A DNA stretch of 33,067 nucleotides from Planctomycetota bacterium. Its GTDB lineage: Bacteria > Planctomycetota > Phycisphaerae > WQYP01. Location: contig JAJYZF010000044.1 in the NCBI GenBank assembly GCA_021800165.1, forward strand, positions 1 to 33,067. The letters run 5' to 3'. Shown here in pieces: positions 24,464-32,969 of this stretch (positions are counted from its first letter, which is position 1; every line of letters starts with the position of its first letter). A program made the position numbers and the translations under genes. Below the pieces are notes generated by a model, which was not told the DNA's origin, did no database searches, and worked only from the letters and a program-made list of their open reading frames with translations.

Positions 24464-25210
24464 ATGTCCCGCAGCATTCCCATCCTTATGTACCACCACG
24501 TGGCCAGTCGGCCCGCGGGCGTGGCGAGACTGGGCGGCCTCTATGTGACCCCATGCCAGTTCACGCACCAGATGAGCAGCCTCCGGCTTGCTGGCTTCCA
24601 GGGGCTTTCGGTGTCCGCCGCGATGCCGTACCTGCGTGGCGAGCGTCGGCGGGGACGGGTTGTCGTGATTACGTTCGACGACGGTTTTGTGGACAACTTG
24701 GAAAACGGCCTGCCAATCCTGCGACGCTTCGGCTTCGGGGCGACGTGCTTCGCAGTTAGTCCCGGGGTGGGCCAGTGCCGGGAATGGTGCGATGGGCCGC
24801 TCATGGACCCGAACCAGTTGCGTGCCTGGCGGAGCGCGGGGATGGAGGTCGGCGCGCACTCGCGCACACATCCTTACCTCACAGGGTGCAGCGAGGCAGA
24901 ACTCCGCTACGAGGTGGAGGGCAGCCGGGCCGACCTGGAGCAAATACTGGGAGAGCCGGTCACACAATTTGCCTATCCGTATGGAGACTGCGACGCCCGC
25001 GTCGCGGATGCCGTGCGGACCGCGGGGTACCAAGGCGCGGTAACAACGCGTTCCGCTCGCGTGCGGCCGGGTGAGGACCCTTTTCTCTTGCCGCGGGTCA
25101 ACGTGAACGGTCGAAACCCCCTGCCGGTGGTTCTCTACAAGATATTCCTCAGCTCGGTAAGCGGCGTGCCCGGCCGGGGCTCTTTTCGGCCTCTGTCGCC
25201 TTCCCAATAA
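24464..25210 (+). CDS. Polysaccharide deacetylase family protein (NodB homology domain)
   Basis: 248 residues. PILMYHHVA opens the domain. TFDDGFVDN is the first catalytic motif with the Asp pair, GAHSRTHPYL supplies the metal-binding H-x3-H-type histidines, and FAYPYGD is motif 3. It belongs to carbohydrate esterase family 4 and would remove N-acetyl groups from a polysaccharide. No signal peptide or membrane anchor is evident, so it may act on a cytoplasmic intermediate or be exported by an unrecognised route. ATG 24464 follows GGAAGG closely. It is flanked by the two copies of a duplicated segment (23551-23803 and 25501-25753), so this gene may have arrived or been rearranged with that duplication. 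Confidence 0.92.
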   Translation: MSRSIPILMYHHVASRPAGVARLGGLYVTPCQFTHQMSSLRLAGFQGLSVSAAMPYLRGERRRGRVVVITFDDGFVDNLENGLPILRRFGFGATCFAVSPGVGQCREWCDGPLMDPNQLRAWRSAGMEVGAHSRTHPYLTGCSEAELRYEVEGSRADLEQILGEPVTQFAYPYGDCDARVADAVRTAGYQGAVTTRSARVRPGEDPFLLPRVNVNGRNPLPVVLYKIFLSSVSGVPGRGSFRPLSPSQ

Positions 25211-25850
25211 AGGGGCCACGTTTCGCCATTACTGGCACCTTTTTTGGGGCAAAAGCCTTTTCGATAATCCGAGCGCGATCCCCCGATGCCCCGCGCAACC
25301 AAAGACTGCGGCCACCGTCGGCCTCACCGCCGTCGTTGAACGGCACCGCCGGGATAAACGGGGCACCGGACCGGGTGACCAACCCAAAGATCGGCAGCAA
25401 CGGGCCTGCCCCGGCAGGGCGAATAGCGGGGCGTCGGGGCACGGCGACAATGGCCACCGCCCGCAGGCCCCACCGGTCCGCGCGGTAGTGGTGTTGCCGC
25501 GCTCCGAGCGGCTCGAAGAGCGCTGGCGTGTCACCGGCTCGTGCAGCAAGCTTCCAGCAAAGCGTGAGCGCGACGCGACGGGTAACCGGGTGGTCCTTAC
25601 CGCCACCGTAGTATCTCGAATAGGGGTATTCGGCGAGGGAGGGGGCGTTGTCGCTATCCATCCGCTGGTATTTTTGCGAAAAGAGTCTTGCGAAATGCTT
25701 TCCTGCCGGGGCCTGGGCGGCTCGCGACGGCACGGGCAGGCGGGTGTCGGCCGGCGAGGCGGGGGCAACGGCCCGCAGCCTTGCGGCCGACAAGGCCGAG
25801 GAGGCGATTGGTAAAATCTGGTTAATACGCCATTGGGCTAGCGCTCGCAT
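25149..25850 (-). pseudogene. Decayed partial copy of the secreted helical protein gene
   Basis: A 233-codon open frame. Bases 25501-25753 align without gaps to 23551-23803, and over about 80 residues the two proteins share all but 13 positions, including KYQRMDS, GGKDHPVTR and LTLCWKLAARAGD. Both start MRA, but this copy lacks a clear signal peptide and loses homology after about residue 115. Two Leu-to-Pro changes in helices suggest loss of constraint. The 3' end overlaps the deacetylase gene by about 60 bases on the opposite strand. Most likely a truncated duplicate rather than a working gene. Confidence 0.6.
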
Positions 25851-25959
25851 GGGTTTGCATCAAATGGACGACGACAGTCCCAGCAAAGCCTGGCAACAGA
25901 GCAAGCGGCGGCCAGTGCCAGGGCGCGATTGGCCCCCGGCCAGGCCGGGGCAGCGGCCC

Positions 25960-27255
25960 TCATGGCGGGCCCCGCCTCAGCAGTTTATAGATGACCCTGC
26001 TGATTTCCCGGCTGTAAAAGCCAATGGAGAATTCGCGGGCGCGCTCGGCGGCGGCTTGGCCCATGGCCCGGCGTTTCTCCGCGTCGTTGGCCAATTCAAG
26101 CACGCGCTGGGCCAGAAGCTCCGGCTGGTCGTAGGGGGCAATAAACCCGTCCACACCCTCGCGTACCACAGTGCCGCTGTTGGGGGTGGTAACGATGGGC
26201 AAGCCGGTGGCCATAGCCTCCATCACGGCGCTGGGGCAGCCCTCGTTGGTGGACGGAAACAAAAGAATGTCGAACCGGGCGAGCCACGCGGCCACGCCCG
26301 ACCGGGCCACCGGCCCGGCCACCTCGACGTGCTCGCGGAGCTGCGACAAGGCCCCCTCGGGCAGCCCGACGGTTCCAACCATGACGAAACGGATTTTGTC
26401 GCCCACGGCGGCACGGCAGGTTTTTGCCACCTCCAAAAACCACGGTGCCCCCTTCAAAAGCGAAACTCGCCCGCAAAAGCCAACGGTGGTTGGGCCGGGG
26501 CGGCCCTCCCTGGCCGCGGGCGGAAGCTGGCCTGTTTCAAGTGGGTACGGAATAACCGTTATTTTTTCCGCCGGTATCCCGTCCGCGGCCATCGCCTCAC
26601 GCACGTAGGCGGATCCACAGGTGATGTGGTCCGCCAGCCGGAGCCGCTCGTTTTCCTCCTTGGCCCAGCCAACCGCCGCGGAACCATGCCCGTCTGCGGC
26701 CCAGCCTGGCCAACGGGCACCGTTGATTTCCCATTGGCGTGATATCTCTCCGGCTGGGGCGCAGGGCTGGTCCAAGACGACCGCTATTCCCAGATCGTGG
26801 CATTGGCGGATTGCCCTCGCCGATGCGCAGTGGCTGAAGGCAAAGAGTGCGTCCCGGCCTGGTTCCGGGCTGGCAAGAGGCCCGTGGGCGAAGATACGGC
26901 CTCGCTGGTACGCCCAGATTGGCCGCAGTAGCGGGCTGCCCCAGCCAACGGCGCGGACGAGCACCTTGGCCAGCGCCCCCGAATATTTGGCGTCGAAGAC
27001 TTCGCCTTTCAGCAATTCGGGGCACTGGCGCTCGCCCATCCGGCGTGCCTCGGCCGGCGCGATGGCACCAACCGCTCCTATCGCCAGCCGGTCCAGCCCG
27101 GTATTCGAATTGTACCAGTCCGTGTAGAGGCCGGAGAAAAGTCCGGCCCGTTTCAAGGCCACGGCCAAGGCGTAGTGCAACCGGGCACCATCTTGCCAGA
27201 GGGCCACACGGGGACGCTGGATTCCGCCGGCCGCCCTGATTTCGCTCTGGTTCAT
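25960..27255 (-). CDS. Glycosyltransferase family 4
   Basis: About 431 residues, GT-B fold. The N-terminal half has RVALWQDGARLHYALAVALKRAGL, a form of the acceptor-side loop seen in capsule glycosyltransferases, and LFAFSHCASARAIRQCHDLG. The donor half has GFCGRVSLLKGAPWFLEV, RFVMVGTVG and FPSTNEGCPSAVMEAMATGLPIV, which contains the E-x7-E motif. ATG 27255 has AGAGG at five bases; a TTG at 27270 is the alternative. It is divergent from the polymerase gene, 221 bases away. Confidence 0.92.
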   Translation of the reverse strand: MNQSEIRAAGGIQRPRVALWQDGARLHYALAVALKRAGLFSGLYTDWYNSNTGLDRLAIGAVGAIAPAEARRMGERQCPELLKGEVFDAKYSGALAKVLVRAVGWGSPLLRPIWAYQRGRIFAHGPLASPEPGRDALFAFSHCASARAIRQCHDLGIAVVLDQPCAPAGEISRQWEINGARWPGWAADGHGSAAVGWAKEENERLRLADHITCGSAYVREAMAADGIPAEKITVIPYPLETGQLPPAAREGRPGPTTVGFCGRVSLLKGAPWFLEVAKTCRAAVGDKIRFVMVGTVGLPEGALSQLREHVEVAGPVARSGVAAWLARFDILLFPSTNEGCPSAVMEAMATGLPIVTTPNSGTVVREGVDGFIAPYDQPELLAQRVLELANDAEKRRAMGQAAAERAREFSIGFYSREISRVIYKLLRRGPP

Positions 27256-27370
27256 CTGCGCCTCTTTCAAGCAAGTAATCGCCTTTTTTTATCGGCGTTT
27301 GGTGGCCGAATCCTGAGCCTAATTTTACCCGGTGTGGTCCCGGGTGGGGCCGCAGCCCGGCCAATTGGTT

Positions 27371-27400
27371 TTCAGTCCGGGCCTGGTCTGGTACGATAAT
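27371..27400 (+). promoter_or_regulatory. Weak promoter candidate before the polymerase gene
   Basis: GATAAT at 27395-27400 could be a -10 box, with TTCAGT at 27371-27376 an 18-base-spaced poor -35 box. It lies in the gap between the divergent glycosyltransferase and polymerase genes. Confidence 0.25.
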
Positions 27401-27476
27401 GGCCAAGGGGCGGCTGTGCTTAGGGGGCTATTCCCGCCTGGCGGGTCGGCACTGAGCCTTGAGGCCAGGAACGGTT

Positions 27477-28802
27477 ATGACCGATTTTATCAATCTGCAT
27501 CAGGCCTGCATCTTCCTGGCCGTCGTTGCGCTATTTCCGTTGGCCAATTACATCCTCCGACGTGGGCAGGATCCGTTTAGCCCTTTTGTGTTTATCGGCG
27601 GCGTGGTTTTTGCGGTGTCCGACAGGAAACTGCTCACGGACCCCGCCCCCGCTCTGAACTATCTGCCGGAATGGGCCTTGACGGAATACGTCCTGATTAC
27701 GGGATTTTCCCTCCTTGCCGCCTACGCCGGCTGGCATTATTGGAAGCGGCGGCACCCGATTCCGGCGATCGCCCCCCATCGGCCCTTGGACCATTACAAA
27801 ACCCAGTACGACCCTAATCGCATGGTCGTGGCGGGAATAATTTACGGTCTGGTTGCGCTGGTGGTCTTTCTCGAAACCAACAACCGCTTCGCCGTGACAA
27901 GTGGCTACCTCCGCGACCTCACCTTCCTTTCGGATCCCGGTGCGGTGCTGCTGATACAGGCGTTAATTCTGGACCCTGGCTTATTCTGGCCGGCCCTTTT
28001 TGGCATCGCGGCGGCGACCTTCCGTTTCTTCTGGGGTTTTTTCAGTTACGGTAGCAGGGGTGGCACCTTCGAGGCCGTTGTGCTGGCGATGGTGCCATTT
28101 TTGCTTAGGGGACGACGCCCGCCAAAGATACCGCTGGTCGTAGTCGGGTGCGTGCTGGCCGTGGTGCTGGGCACGCTGGCCAAATCCCGCTCGATCTTGG
28201 GGAATGGGGAGGCCCCAAACCGCGTGGCGGCAATATGGGTGGCGGCCCGGGAGATGTTTCACGGCGGGACCCGGCGATACTCGCCCGCTGTCGAGTTTGT
28301 GGTGGGGGCCGGCGAGGTGTACGTGGTTGAGACCAAGGGCAACTGGGACGACGGGGGAATTATCTGGAACACCGCGGTGGTCTTTCTGCCGCACGAGTGG
28401 TTTCCGAACAAGGCGGATTATTATACTGAATGGGGCGAGGGCAAATACAACGGGTATCTGCAACAGATTCGGCGCGTCGCCGGGGTCGACGTGCCGCTGG
28501 GCTGCGCCCCGACCGGCTTTGCCAATGTGTTTGTTGAAATAGGATGGCTGTTTCCCGTTTTCTGGTTCTTGGTCGGCTACGCAACGCATTTTATTTACGG
28601 ATTGGCCGTGTACGGCAAGCGGCTTGACCACCAGTGTTATCTGGTGGTGACCATGGTCGGCTTGTTGTACCTGGTAACCCAGGATCTAAATGCGTTCATT
28701 TTCAATGCCCTGTTAACATTTGTGCCTGCGGCGGTGGCGTACAACTGGTGCCGGGTTCCCGCCGGGCGGTCTGCGGGCGGGAACCCCCGCCGCGCTGGTT
28801 AA
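27477..28802 (+). CDS. O-antigen polymerase-like membrane protein (Wzy-like)
   Basis: 441 residues with about 10-12 predicted membrane helices and a large periplasmic loop around residues 230-350 (EFVVGAGEVYVVETKGNWDDGG through KADYYTEWGEGKYNG). PTGFANVFVEIGWLFPVFWFL near the end resembles the G-x3-E element seen in several O-antigen and exopolysaccharide polymerases. Sequence conservation in this class is poor, so the call rests on topology and on neighbours: flippase, glycosyltransferases and acyltransferase. It would join lipid-linked repeat units at the outer face of the cytoplasmic membrane. ATG 27477 has AGGA at about seven bases. The acyltransferase gene begins 60 bases downstream. Confidence 0.78.
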   Translation: MTDFINLHQACIFLAVVALFPLANYILRRGQDPFSPFVFIGGVVFAVSDRKLLTDPAPALNYLPEWALTEYVLITGFSLLAAYAGWHYWKRRHPIPAIAPHRPLDHYKTQYDPNRMVVAGIIYGLVALVVFLETNNRFAVTSGYLRDLTFLSDPGAVLLIQALILDPGLFWPALFGIAAATFRFFWGFFSYGSRGGTFEAVVLAMVPFLLRGRRPPKIPLVVVGCVLAVVLGTLAKSRSILGNGEAPNRVAAIWVAAREMFHGGTRRYSPAVEFVVGAGEVYVVETKGNWDDGGIIWNTAVVFLPHEWFPNKADYYTEWGEGKYNGYLQQIRRVAGVDVPLGCAPTGFANVFVEIGWLFPVFWFLVGYATHFIYGLAVYGKRLDHQCYLVVTMVGLLYLVTQDLNAFIFNALLTFVPAAVAYNWCRVPAGRSAGGNPRRAG

Positions 28803-28862
28803 CGGGATCCGCCCTCCCCGTTGAGGGCGGTGGCTGACTGTTGGAAAGGCGAAGGGCGTTTT

Positions 28863-30125
28863 ATGGTTCAAGAAATCCGCCGGGCACCGGGCCGCTGGGG
28901 CGGGACCGATTTTCTGGACGGTTGGCGGGGTATCGCCGCCGTGATGGTGGCCGTCGGGCATGCCCGTTATTTGGTGGCGGCCAACTACCACGAGGGCCTC
29001 TCGGCCCACCCGGGCGATTACAGCGAGGTAGGCAGGCTGGCTTTCTGGCTGTTCACGCCGTTCCGGTTCGGTTATCAATGGGTGTTGTTCTTTTTCATTC
29101 TTTCCGGCTTCGTCATCCACCTGCGTTATGCGGAGAAATTGCACGGGGAATCGCTGGGGCCAAGGCTGCGGGGGAGCAGCGTCAAATTCGGGTGGAGGCA
29201 ATTTGTTTGGCGGCGGTTCCGGCGGCTGTATCCGCCGCTGCTGCTGGCCATTGCCGTTACCTACCTATTGGATAAGGCCGGCACGACGCCGGGGGTTCCG
29301 GGCTATTACGGCAGCGCGGCCATGCAGGCCTCACTGGCCCATTTCAGGCCGGTACACACGCTGGGCACGCTCCTGGGAAACCTCACCTTCACCATGCGCT
29401 GCTACACGCACTGCTGGGGGTCGGACGGGCCGCTGTGGTCGTTGCACTTCGAATGGTGGTTTTACATGTTTTACCCGCTGTTCTTTTGGCTTTGCCGGAA
29501 GAAAATGGGGCTGGATTCGCTGGCGATTGCGGTGCTCTTCGCTCTCTCGTTTCTGCCGCACCCGTTCTGGGCCAGACTGCCGTTCCAGATTTTCCAGGCG
29601 ATGGTGATCTGGTGGCTGGGGGCGCTGTTGGCGGAGGTTTACGTGGGGCGTATTCGGCTGGGTATGGGCTGGCTGGCACCGCTGGTTTTCCTTTTGCCGC
29701 TGATGGCGGCCATTTCCGCTCTGAATAAGCTGCGTCTTTTGCCGGGGAAGTTGCCGGGCGTGGCGGGCGGGGTGCTTTGGACGCTGGGGTTCATTGGTCT
29801 GCTGGCCGCGTGCTTTTGGTGGCAGGGAAGGGGCCGGCGACTCACGCCGCTGTTGAAACTGAAATGGGTCGGGGAGATGTCCTATACGCTGTACGTGACG
29901 CATTTCCCGATCATTTTATTTTTGGGCGGCTGGCTGTTATGGTACACGCACGGGAGGGCTCCCCCGCGCACCGAGGTTTTCGTGTTGCCGGCGGTGGCGG
30001 TTGCCTTCGGCTTTGCCTATCTGGCCCACTTTTTGGTTGAGCGCCCGTTTCTGGCCGTGGCTCGAAAGGCCCCGCTCCCGCGCCCGGTGGCTGCGGCTGT
30101 CAAGGCGGAGGCCAGTGGTGGCTAG
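28863..30125 (+). CDS. Acyltransferase family 3 membrane protein (OafA-like)
   Basis: 420 residues. FLDGWRGIAAVMVAVGHARY is the first helix of acyltransferase-3 proteins and includes the conserved His. VLFFFILSGFVIHLRYA and the RRFRRLYPPLLLAIAV segment are also diagnostic, and about ten membrane helices follow. These enzymes O-acylate sugars of surface polysaccharides at the membrane. ATG 28863 is chosen because the domain begins soon after it; GAAGGG lies upstream. It is third in a plus-strand run of polymerase, acyltransferase, glycosyltransferase and methyltransferase. The acyl donor could be acyl-CoA or, speculatively, the acyl-ACP of the E1-E2-ACP operon. Confidence 0.93.
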   Translation: MVQEIRRAPGRWGGTDFLDGWRGIAAVMVAVGHARYLVAANYHEGLSAHPGDYSEVGRLAFWLFTPFRFGYQWVLFFFILSGFVIHLRYAEKLHGESLGPRLRGSSVKFGWRQFVWRRFRRLYPPLLLAIAVTYLLDKAGTTPGVPGYYGSAAMQASLAHFRPVHTLGTLLGNLTFTMRCYTHCWGSDGPLWSLHFEWWFYMFYPLFFWLCRKKMGLDSLAIAVLFALSFLPHPFWARLPFQIFQAMVIWWLGALLAEVYVGRIRLGMGWLAPLVFLLPLMAAISALNKLRLLPGKLPGVAGGVLWTLGFIGLLAACFWWQGRGRRLTPLLKLKWVGEMSYTLYVTHFPIILFLGGWLLWYTHGRAPPRTEVFVLPAVAVAFGFAYLAHFLVERPFLAVARKAPLPRPVAAAVKAEASGG

Positions 30126-30178
30126 CGGCGTGGCCCGTCCGCGGGGCTGGCCGATGTCACCCTAGCAGGGGAATTCCT

Positions 30179-31090
30179 ATGGCCGACAGTTCTCCAATTT
30201 CGGTGGCTCCCCGCCCGGGCGATGGGCTGCCTCCAGCTCTCGTTTCGGTAATCGTTCCGGTGAAGAACGAGGCGGCCAACATCGCCCGATGCCTGGAGCA
30301 CCTGGCCTGGGCGGACGAGGTGTTTGTGGTGGATTCCGGCAGTACGGATGCCACCTGCGAAATTGCCCAGCGACACGGGGCCAGGGTGGTGCAATTTAAG
30401 TGGGATGGCCAATACCCTAAAAAAAAGAACTGGGCGCTTAAAAACCTGCCCCTGGGCAACAATTGGGTTCTAATCGTGGATGCCGATGAGCTGATTGTGC
30501 CGGAACTGGCGGCGGAAATCGGCCGGGCGGTGCAAAGCCCCGGCGACAGGGTGGGATTCTACATTAACCGCAGGTTTATTTTCCTGGGCAAGTGGCTGCG
30601 CCATTGCGGGTATTACCCGAGTTGGAACCTGCGACTGATAAAGCGCGGCCACGGCGAATATGAAAAAATATCCCAGACTGGCGATACGAAAAGCGGTGAC
30701 AACGAGGTGCATGAACACGTGCTTTGCGACGGGCCCACGGGCTGGCTGAAAAACGACATGATTCATGAGGCCTTCCCCACCATTGATGTGTTTATGGAAA
30801 AACACAACCGTTACAGCAACTGGGAAGGGCTGGTGCAATTTGAGGATCTGGGCGGCGGGCTGCCGGCGCGGTTTTTTGGCCACGCGCTGGAGCGGAGGCG
30901 GTTTATAAAGCGCATGGTCCGGGGATTGCCGTTTCGGCCCACGCTGCGATTTTTGTACGGCTATATTTTTCGGATGGGCTTTCTGGACGGCCGGGAGGGG
31001 TACATTTTCTGCCGATTGCTGGGTATTTATGAGTTCCTGTGCGTTGCCAAGTACAAGGAGCTTAAAATAGCGAGGCGGCGGCGGGCCTGA
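30179..31090 (+). CDS. Glycosyltransferase family 2 (WaaE/KdtX-like)
   Basis: 303 residues with a GT-A fold. VSVIVPVKNEAANIARCLEHL is the GT2 N-terminus; VVDSGSTDAT and VLIVDADELI supply the nucleotide-sugar and D-x-D-type metal sites. WNLRLIKRG and VHEHV follow as in lipopolysaccharide-core glycosyltransferases. A C-terminal amphipathic or membrane-associated stretch (FLYGYIFRMGFLDG) is typical. AGGGGA six bases before ATG 30179 supports the start. It lies 53 bases after the acyltransferase gene. Confidence 0.94.
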   Translation: MADSSPISVAPRPGDGLPPALVSVIVPVKNEAANIARCLEHLAWADEVFVVDSGSTDATCEIAQRHGARVVQFKWDGQYPKKKNWALKNLPLGNNWVLIVDADELIVPELAAEIGRAVQSPGDRVGFYINRRFIFLGKWLRHCGYYPSWNLRLIKRGHGEYEKISQTGDTKSGDNEVHEHVLCDGPTGWLKNDMIHEAFPTIDVFMEKHNRYSNWEGLVQFEDLGGGLPARFFGHALERRRFIKRMVRGLPFRPTLRFLYGYIFRMGFLDGREGYIFCRLLGIYEFLCVAKYKELKIARRRRA

Positions 31091-31189
31091 TGGCCTACCG
31101 GTGGTGAACCGCCTCCTGATGTTGATATTGCCGTCGTCGTGCGAGGCGGTGTTTCCGCTTGCGTGATGATGGGCGAAAGGATGGTTTTG

Positions 31190-31837
31190 ATGGCCCTGTC
31201 GAGTGAACACAAGCCTGATCGGGGCTACGCGTACGCGGACGCGAGGCCCACGTGCGCGCACCGGTACTTGGTGCCGGCGTTGCTGAATTTAATAGCCTCT
31301 GTCGGCGGGGCCGGCGGGCGAGGCCTGCGCCTTTTTGATTTGGGGTGCGGCAGCGGCGCGGTCGCTAAGGCCTTGGCGGACCGTGGCTACGATGTAACCG
31401 GCGTTGATCCGTCGGAGGACGGGATAAGGTTGGCCAACGCGGAATATCCGAGCTTGGGGCTGGGGCTTGGATCAGCGTACGACGATCTGGCTGGGAAGTT
31501 CGGCACATTTCCGGTCGTGTACAGTTTGGAGGTGGTTGAGCACGTTTATTACCCGCGCAAGTTCGCCAAATGCCTTTTCGATCTGGTTGAGCCGGGCGGG
31601 GTGGCGATTGTTTCCACCCCGTATAACGGCTATCTGAAAAACTTGGCCATTGCACTGGCGGGTGGCTTTGACCGCCACGCCACTGCGCTTTGGGACAACG
31701 GGCATATTAAGTTCTGGTCCATCCGGACGCTGCGTACCCTGCTGGAAGAGGCGGGCTTCACGCAGATCGAGTTCCGCCGGGTAGGGCGCTTTGCGCCGCT
31801 GGCCAAATCAATGATCGCGGTTGCCCACAGACGGTGA
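31190..31837 (+). CDS. Class I SAM-dependent methyltransferase
   Basis: About 215 residues. LRLFDLGCGSGAVAKAL is SAM motif I, DVTGVDPSEDGIRLA is the acidic end of strand 2, and YSLEVVEHVYYP resembles the UbiG/Methyltransf_11 motif. VEPGGVAIVSTPYNGY follows as motif III. ATG 31190 has GAAAGG nine bases upstream; ATG 31166, 31169 and 31181 and GTG 31139 are in-frame alternatives. As last gene of the plus-strand polysaccharide run it could methylate a sugar or a lipid-linked intermediate; the substrate is not predictable. Confidence 0.92.
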   Translation: MALSSEHKPDRGYAYADARPTCAHRYLVPALLNLIASVGGAGGRGLRLFDLGCGSGAVAKALADRGYDVTGVDPSEDGIRLANAEYPSLGLGLGSAYDDLAGKFGTFPVVYSLEVVEHVYYPRKFAKCLFDLVEPGGVAIVSTPYNGYLKNLAIALAGGFDRHATALWDNGHIKFWSIRTLRTLLEEAGFTQIEFRRVGRFAPLAKSMIAVAHRR

Positions 31838-32127
31838 GGCAAGGCCAGCCGGCGGGGCACGGGCATCCGTGGCAGGCACAACGCACGGGGGAGGGGTTGG
31901 TTGCAGGAAGAGGAGGATTTTTACGGCGCGGCTGTGGCCGCGGGAGTTAGGACCTTGGAGCCAGGATTCAGGAGTTTTTGAACGCTGCGCGGAGGGACGA
32001 AGTGACGACGCTGGGGATCCACAGATTTCACAGATTTCACAGATTAGACGACGATGACGATTATTTACCACAAAGGACGCAAAGGAGCGCAAAGGACATA
32101 GGCGCGGGAAACGGGGACATGTTTTGA
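31838..32127. other. Repeat-filled intergenic region
   Basis: No gene is seen. It holds hairpin/purine-tail repeat copy C, ACGAAGTGACGACG at 31997-32010 (identical to 9537-9550), a TTTCACAGA triplet repeat near 32020-32045, the GACGACGATGACGAT...TTTACCAC module at 32047-32071 and a GCAAAGGA-type short tandem array to about 32098. Confidence 0.65.
31928..31974 (+). repeat. Hairpin plus purine-tail repeat, copy C
   Basis: The head GCGGC-TGTG-GCCGC (31928-31941) is identical to that of copy A. The tail (31942-31974) is GGGAGTTAGGA-like with diverged units. Confidence 0.8.
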
Positions 32128-32505
32128 TCAACGCACCATACGGGTGATGCCGTCTTTCAGGTGTAAGACATTGAAATTGAGAAGCAGGCCCACCTTGCTT
32201 CCGTGCATCTTCAAGTAGGAGAGAAGCTGGGCTTTGTGGATAGGCAGGATCGCCTCCACCGCCTTCAACTCGACAATCAGCGAATCTTCCACCAGCAGGT
32301 CGATGCGGTAACCGACATCGATGGGGCACCCGTCATAAACCACCGGTAGCGCGACTTGGGAGAGAACCTTGAGGCCGCGTTTGCGCAGCTCGTGAATCAG
32401 GCAGGCTTCGTAGGCACTTTCCAGCAGGCCCGGGCCAAGCGTCGAATGGACCACTATTGCTGCTCCGATTACCGCGCTGCTGAAATCGCTGGATGGCGCG
32501 ACCAT
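32128..32505 (-). CDS. GxxExxY protein (PDDEXK_3 family)
   Basis: 125 residues, the second family member in the window. GPGLLESAYEACLIHELRKRG carries the G-x2-E-x2-Y motif, and YRIDLLVEDSLIVELKAVEAI gives the D...E-x-K nuclease-like core. HKAQLLSYLKMHGSKVGLLLNF matches the C-terminal part of the copy at 21936-22322. The two are clearly homologous but well diverged, so this is not a recent duplication. ATG 32505 has a G-rich ribosome site (AAGGGGG) at five bases; the frame is open to 32550. It lies between repeat copies C and D. Confidence 0.93.
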   Translation of the reverse strand: MVAPSSDFSSAVIGAAIVVHSTLGPGLLESAYEACLIHELRKRGLKVLSQVALPVVYDGCPIDVGYRIDLLVEDSLIVELKAVEAILPIHKAQLLSYLKMHGSKVGLLLNFNVLHLKDGITRMVR

Positions 32506-32551
32506 GTTTGCCCCCTTCGTGTTACTTCGTGGCCTTTGTGGTGAGTACAAC

Positions 32552-32592
32552 GCGGCTGTGGCCGCAGGAGTTAAGAGCTTGGAGCTAGGAGG
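32552..32592 (+). repeat. Hairpin plus purine-tail repeat, copy D
   Basis: The head GCGGC-TGTG-GCCGC (32552-32565) is identical to copies A and C. The tail (32566-32592) contains AGGAGTTAAGAGCTTGGAG-like units. The stop codon of the four-helix-bundle gene lies within it. Confidence 0.8.
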
Positions 32593-32936
32593 GTCCGCTG
32601 GTAGGCGGCCAGCAATTTGCCTACTTCGGTAGCCAGGCCTGCCAAAGCCTCGTCGCGCGGGTATTTCAGATCCGCGGAAAGAATAAGGTAATATCTACAT
32701 TCTTCCAATGATGCCTGGGCCATGTTAAAAAACCGAGCTTTGTCTGGCGTGCCGCGGCGGTGGAAGCCTTCGGCCACGTTGGCGGGAACCGAAACCGCGG
32801 CCCGACGCATCTGGCTGACAAGGCCATAGATTTCCTCCTTAGGGAAGTTCGCGGTCAGGCGGTAAACCCCTAAAACGAAGGCGTGCGACTTTTGCCAAAC
32901 AACCAGATCCTCAAACTTCGTCGCCGATTTCAACAT
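32571..32936 (-). CDS. Four helix bundle protein (S23/IVP family)
   Basis: 121 residues. FEDLVVWQKSHAFVLGVYRLT and MRRAAVSVPANVAEGFHRRG are the two signature segments of the family first seen in 23S rRNA intervening sequences, which is also related in fold to the Avd protein of diversity-generating retroelements. FFNMAQASLEECRYYL completes the bundle. Function is unknown; no rRNA or reverse transcriptase is nearby. AGGAG five bases before ATG 32936 is part of the GTTAGGAG repeat, and the TAA stop plus the last codons fall in repeat copy D, so the gene is bounded exactly by repeat DNA. Confidence 0.93.
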   Translation of the reverse strand: MLKSATKFEDLVVWQKSHAFVLGVYRLTANFPKEEIYGLVSQMRRAAVSVPANVAEGFHRRGTPDKARFFNMAQASLEECRYYLILSADLKYPRDEALAGLATEVGKLLAAYQRTLLAPSS

Positions 32937-32941
32937 ATCGT

Positions 32942-32969
32942 CTCCTAACTTCTAGCTCCTAGCTCCTAG
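32942..32969 (-). repeat. Purine-tail repeat, inverted copy E (no hairpin)
   Basis: Read on the minus strand this is a series of CTAGGAG and GTTAGGAG units. It is oriented opposite to copy D, so the four-helix-bundle gene has inverted repeats at its two ends. No GCGGC-TGTG-GCCGC head is present. Confidence 0.7.

Noticed and set aside
32571-32936. Four-helix-bundle protein as part of a diversity-generating retroelement or an rRNA intervening sequence
   Set aside because: No reverse transcriptase, template or variable repeat, and no 23S rRNA sequence, is present in the window.
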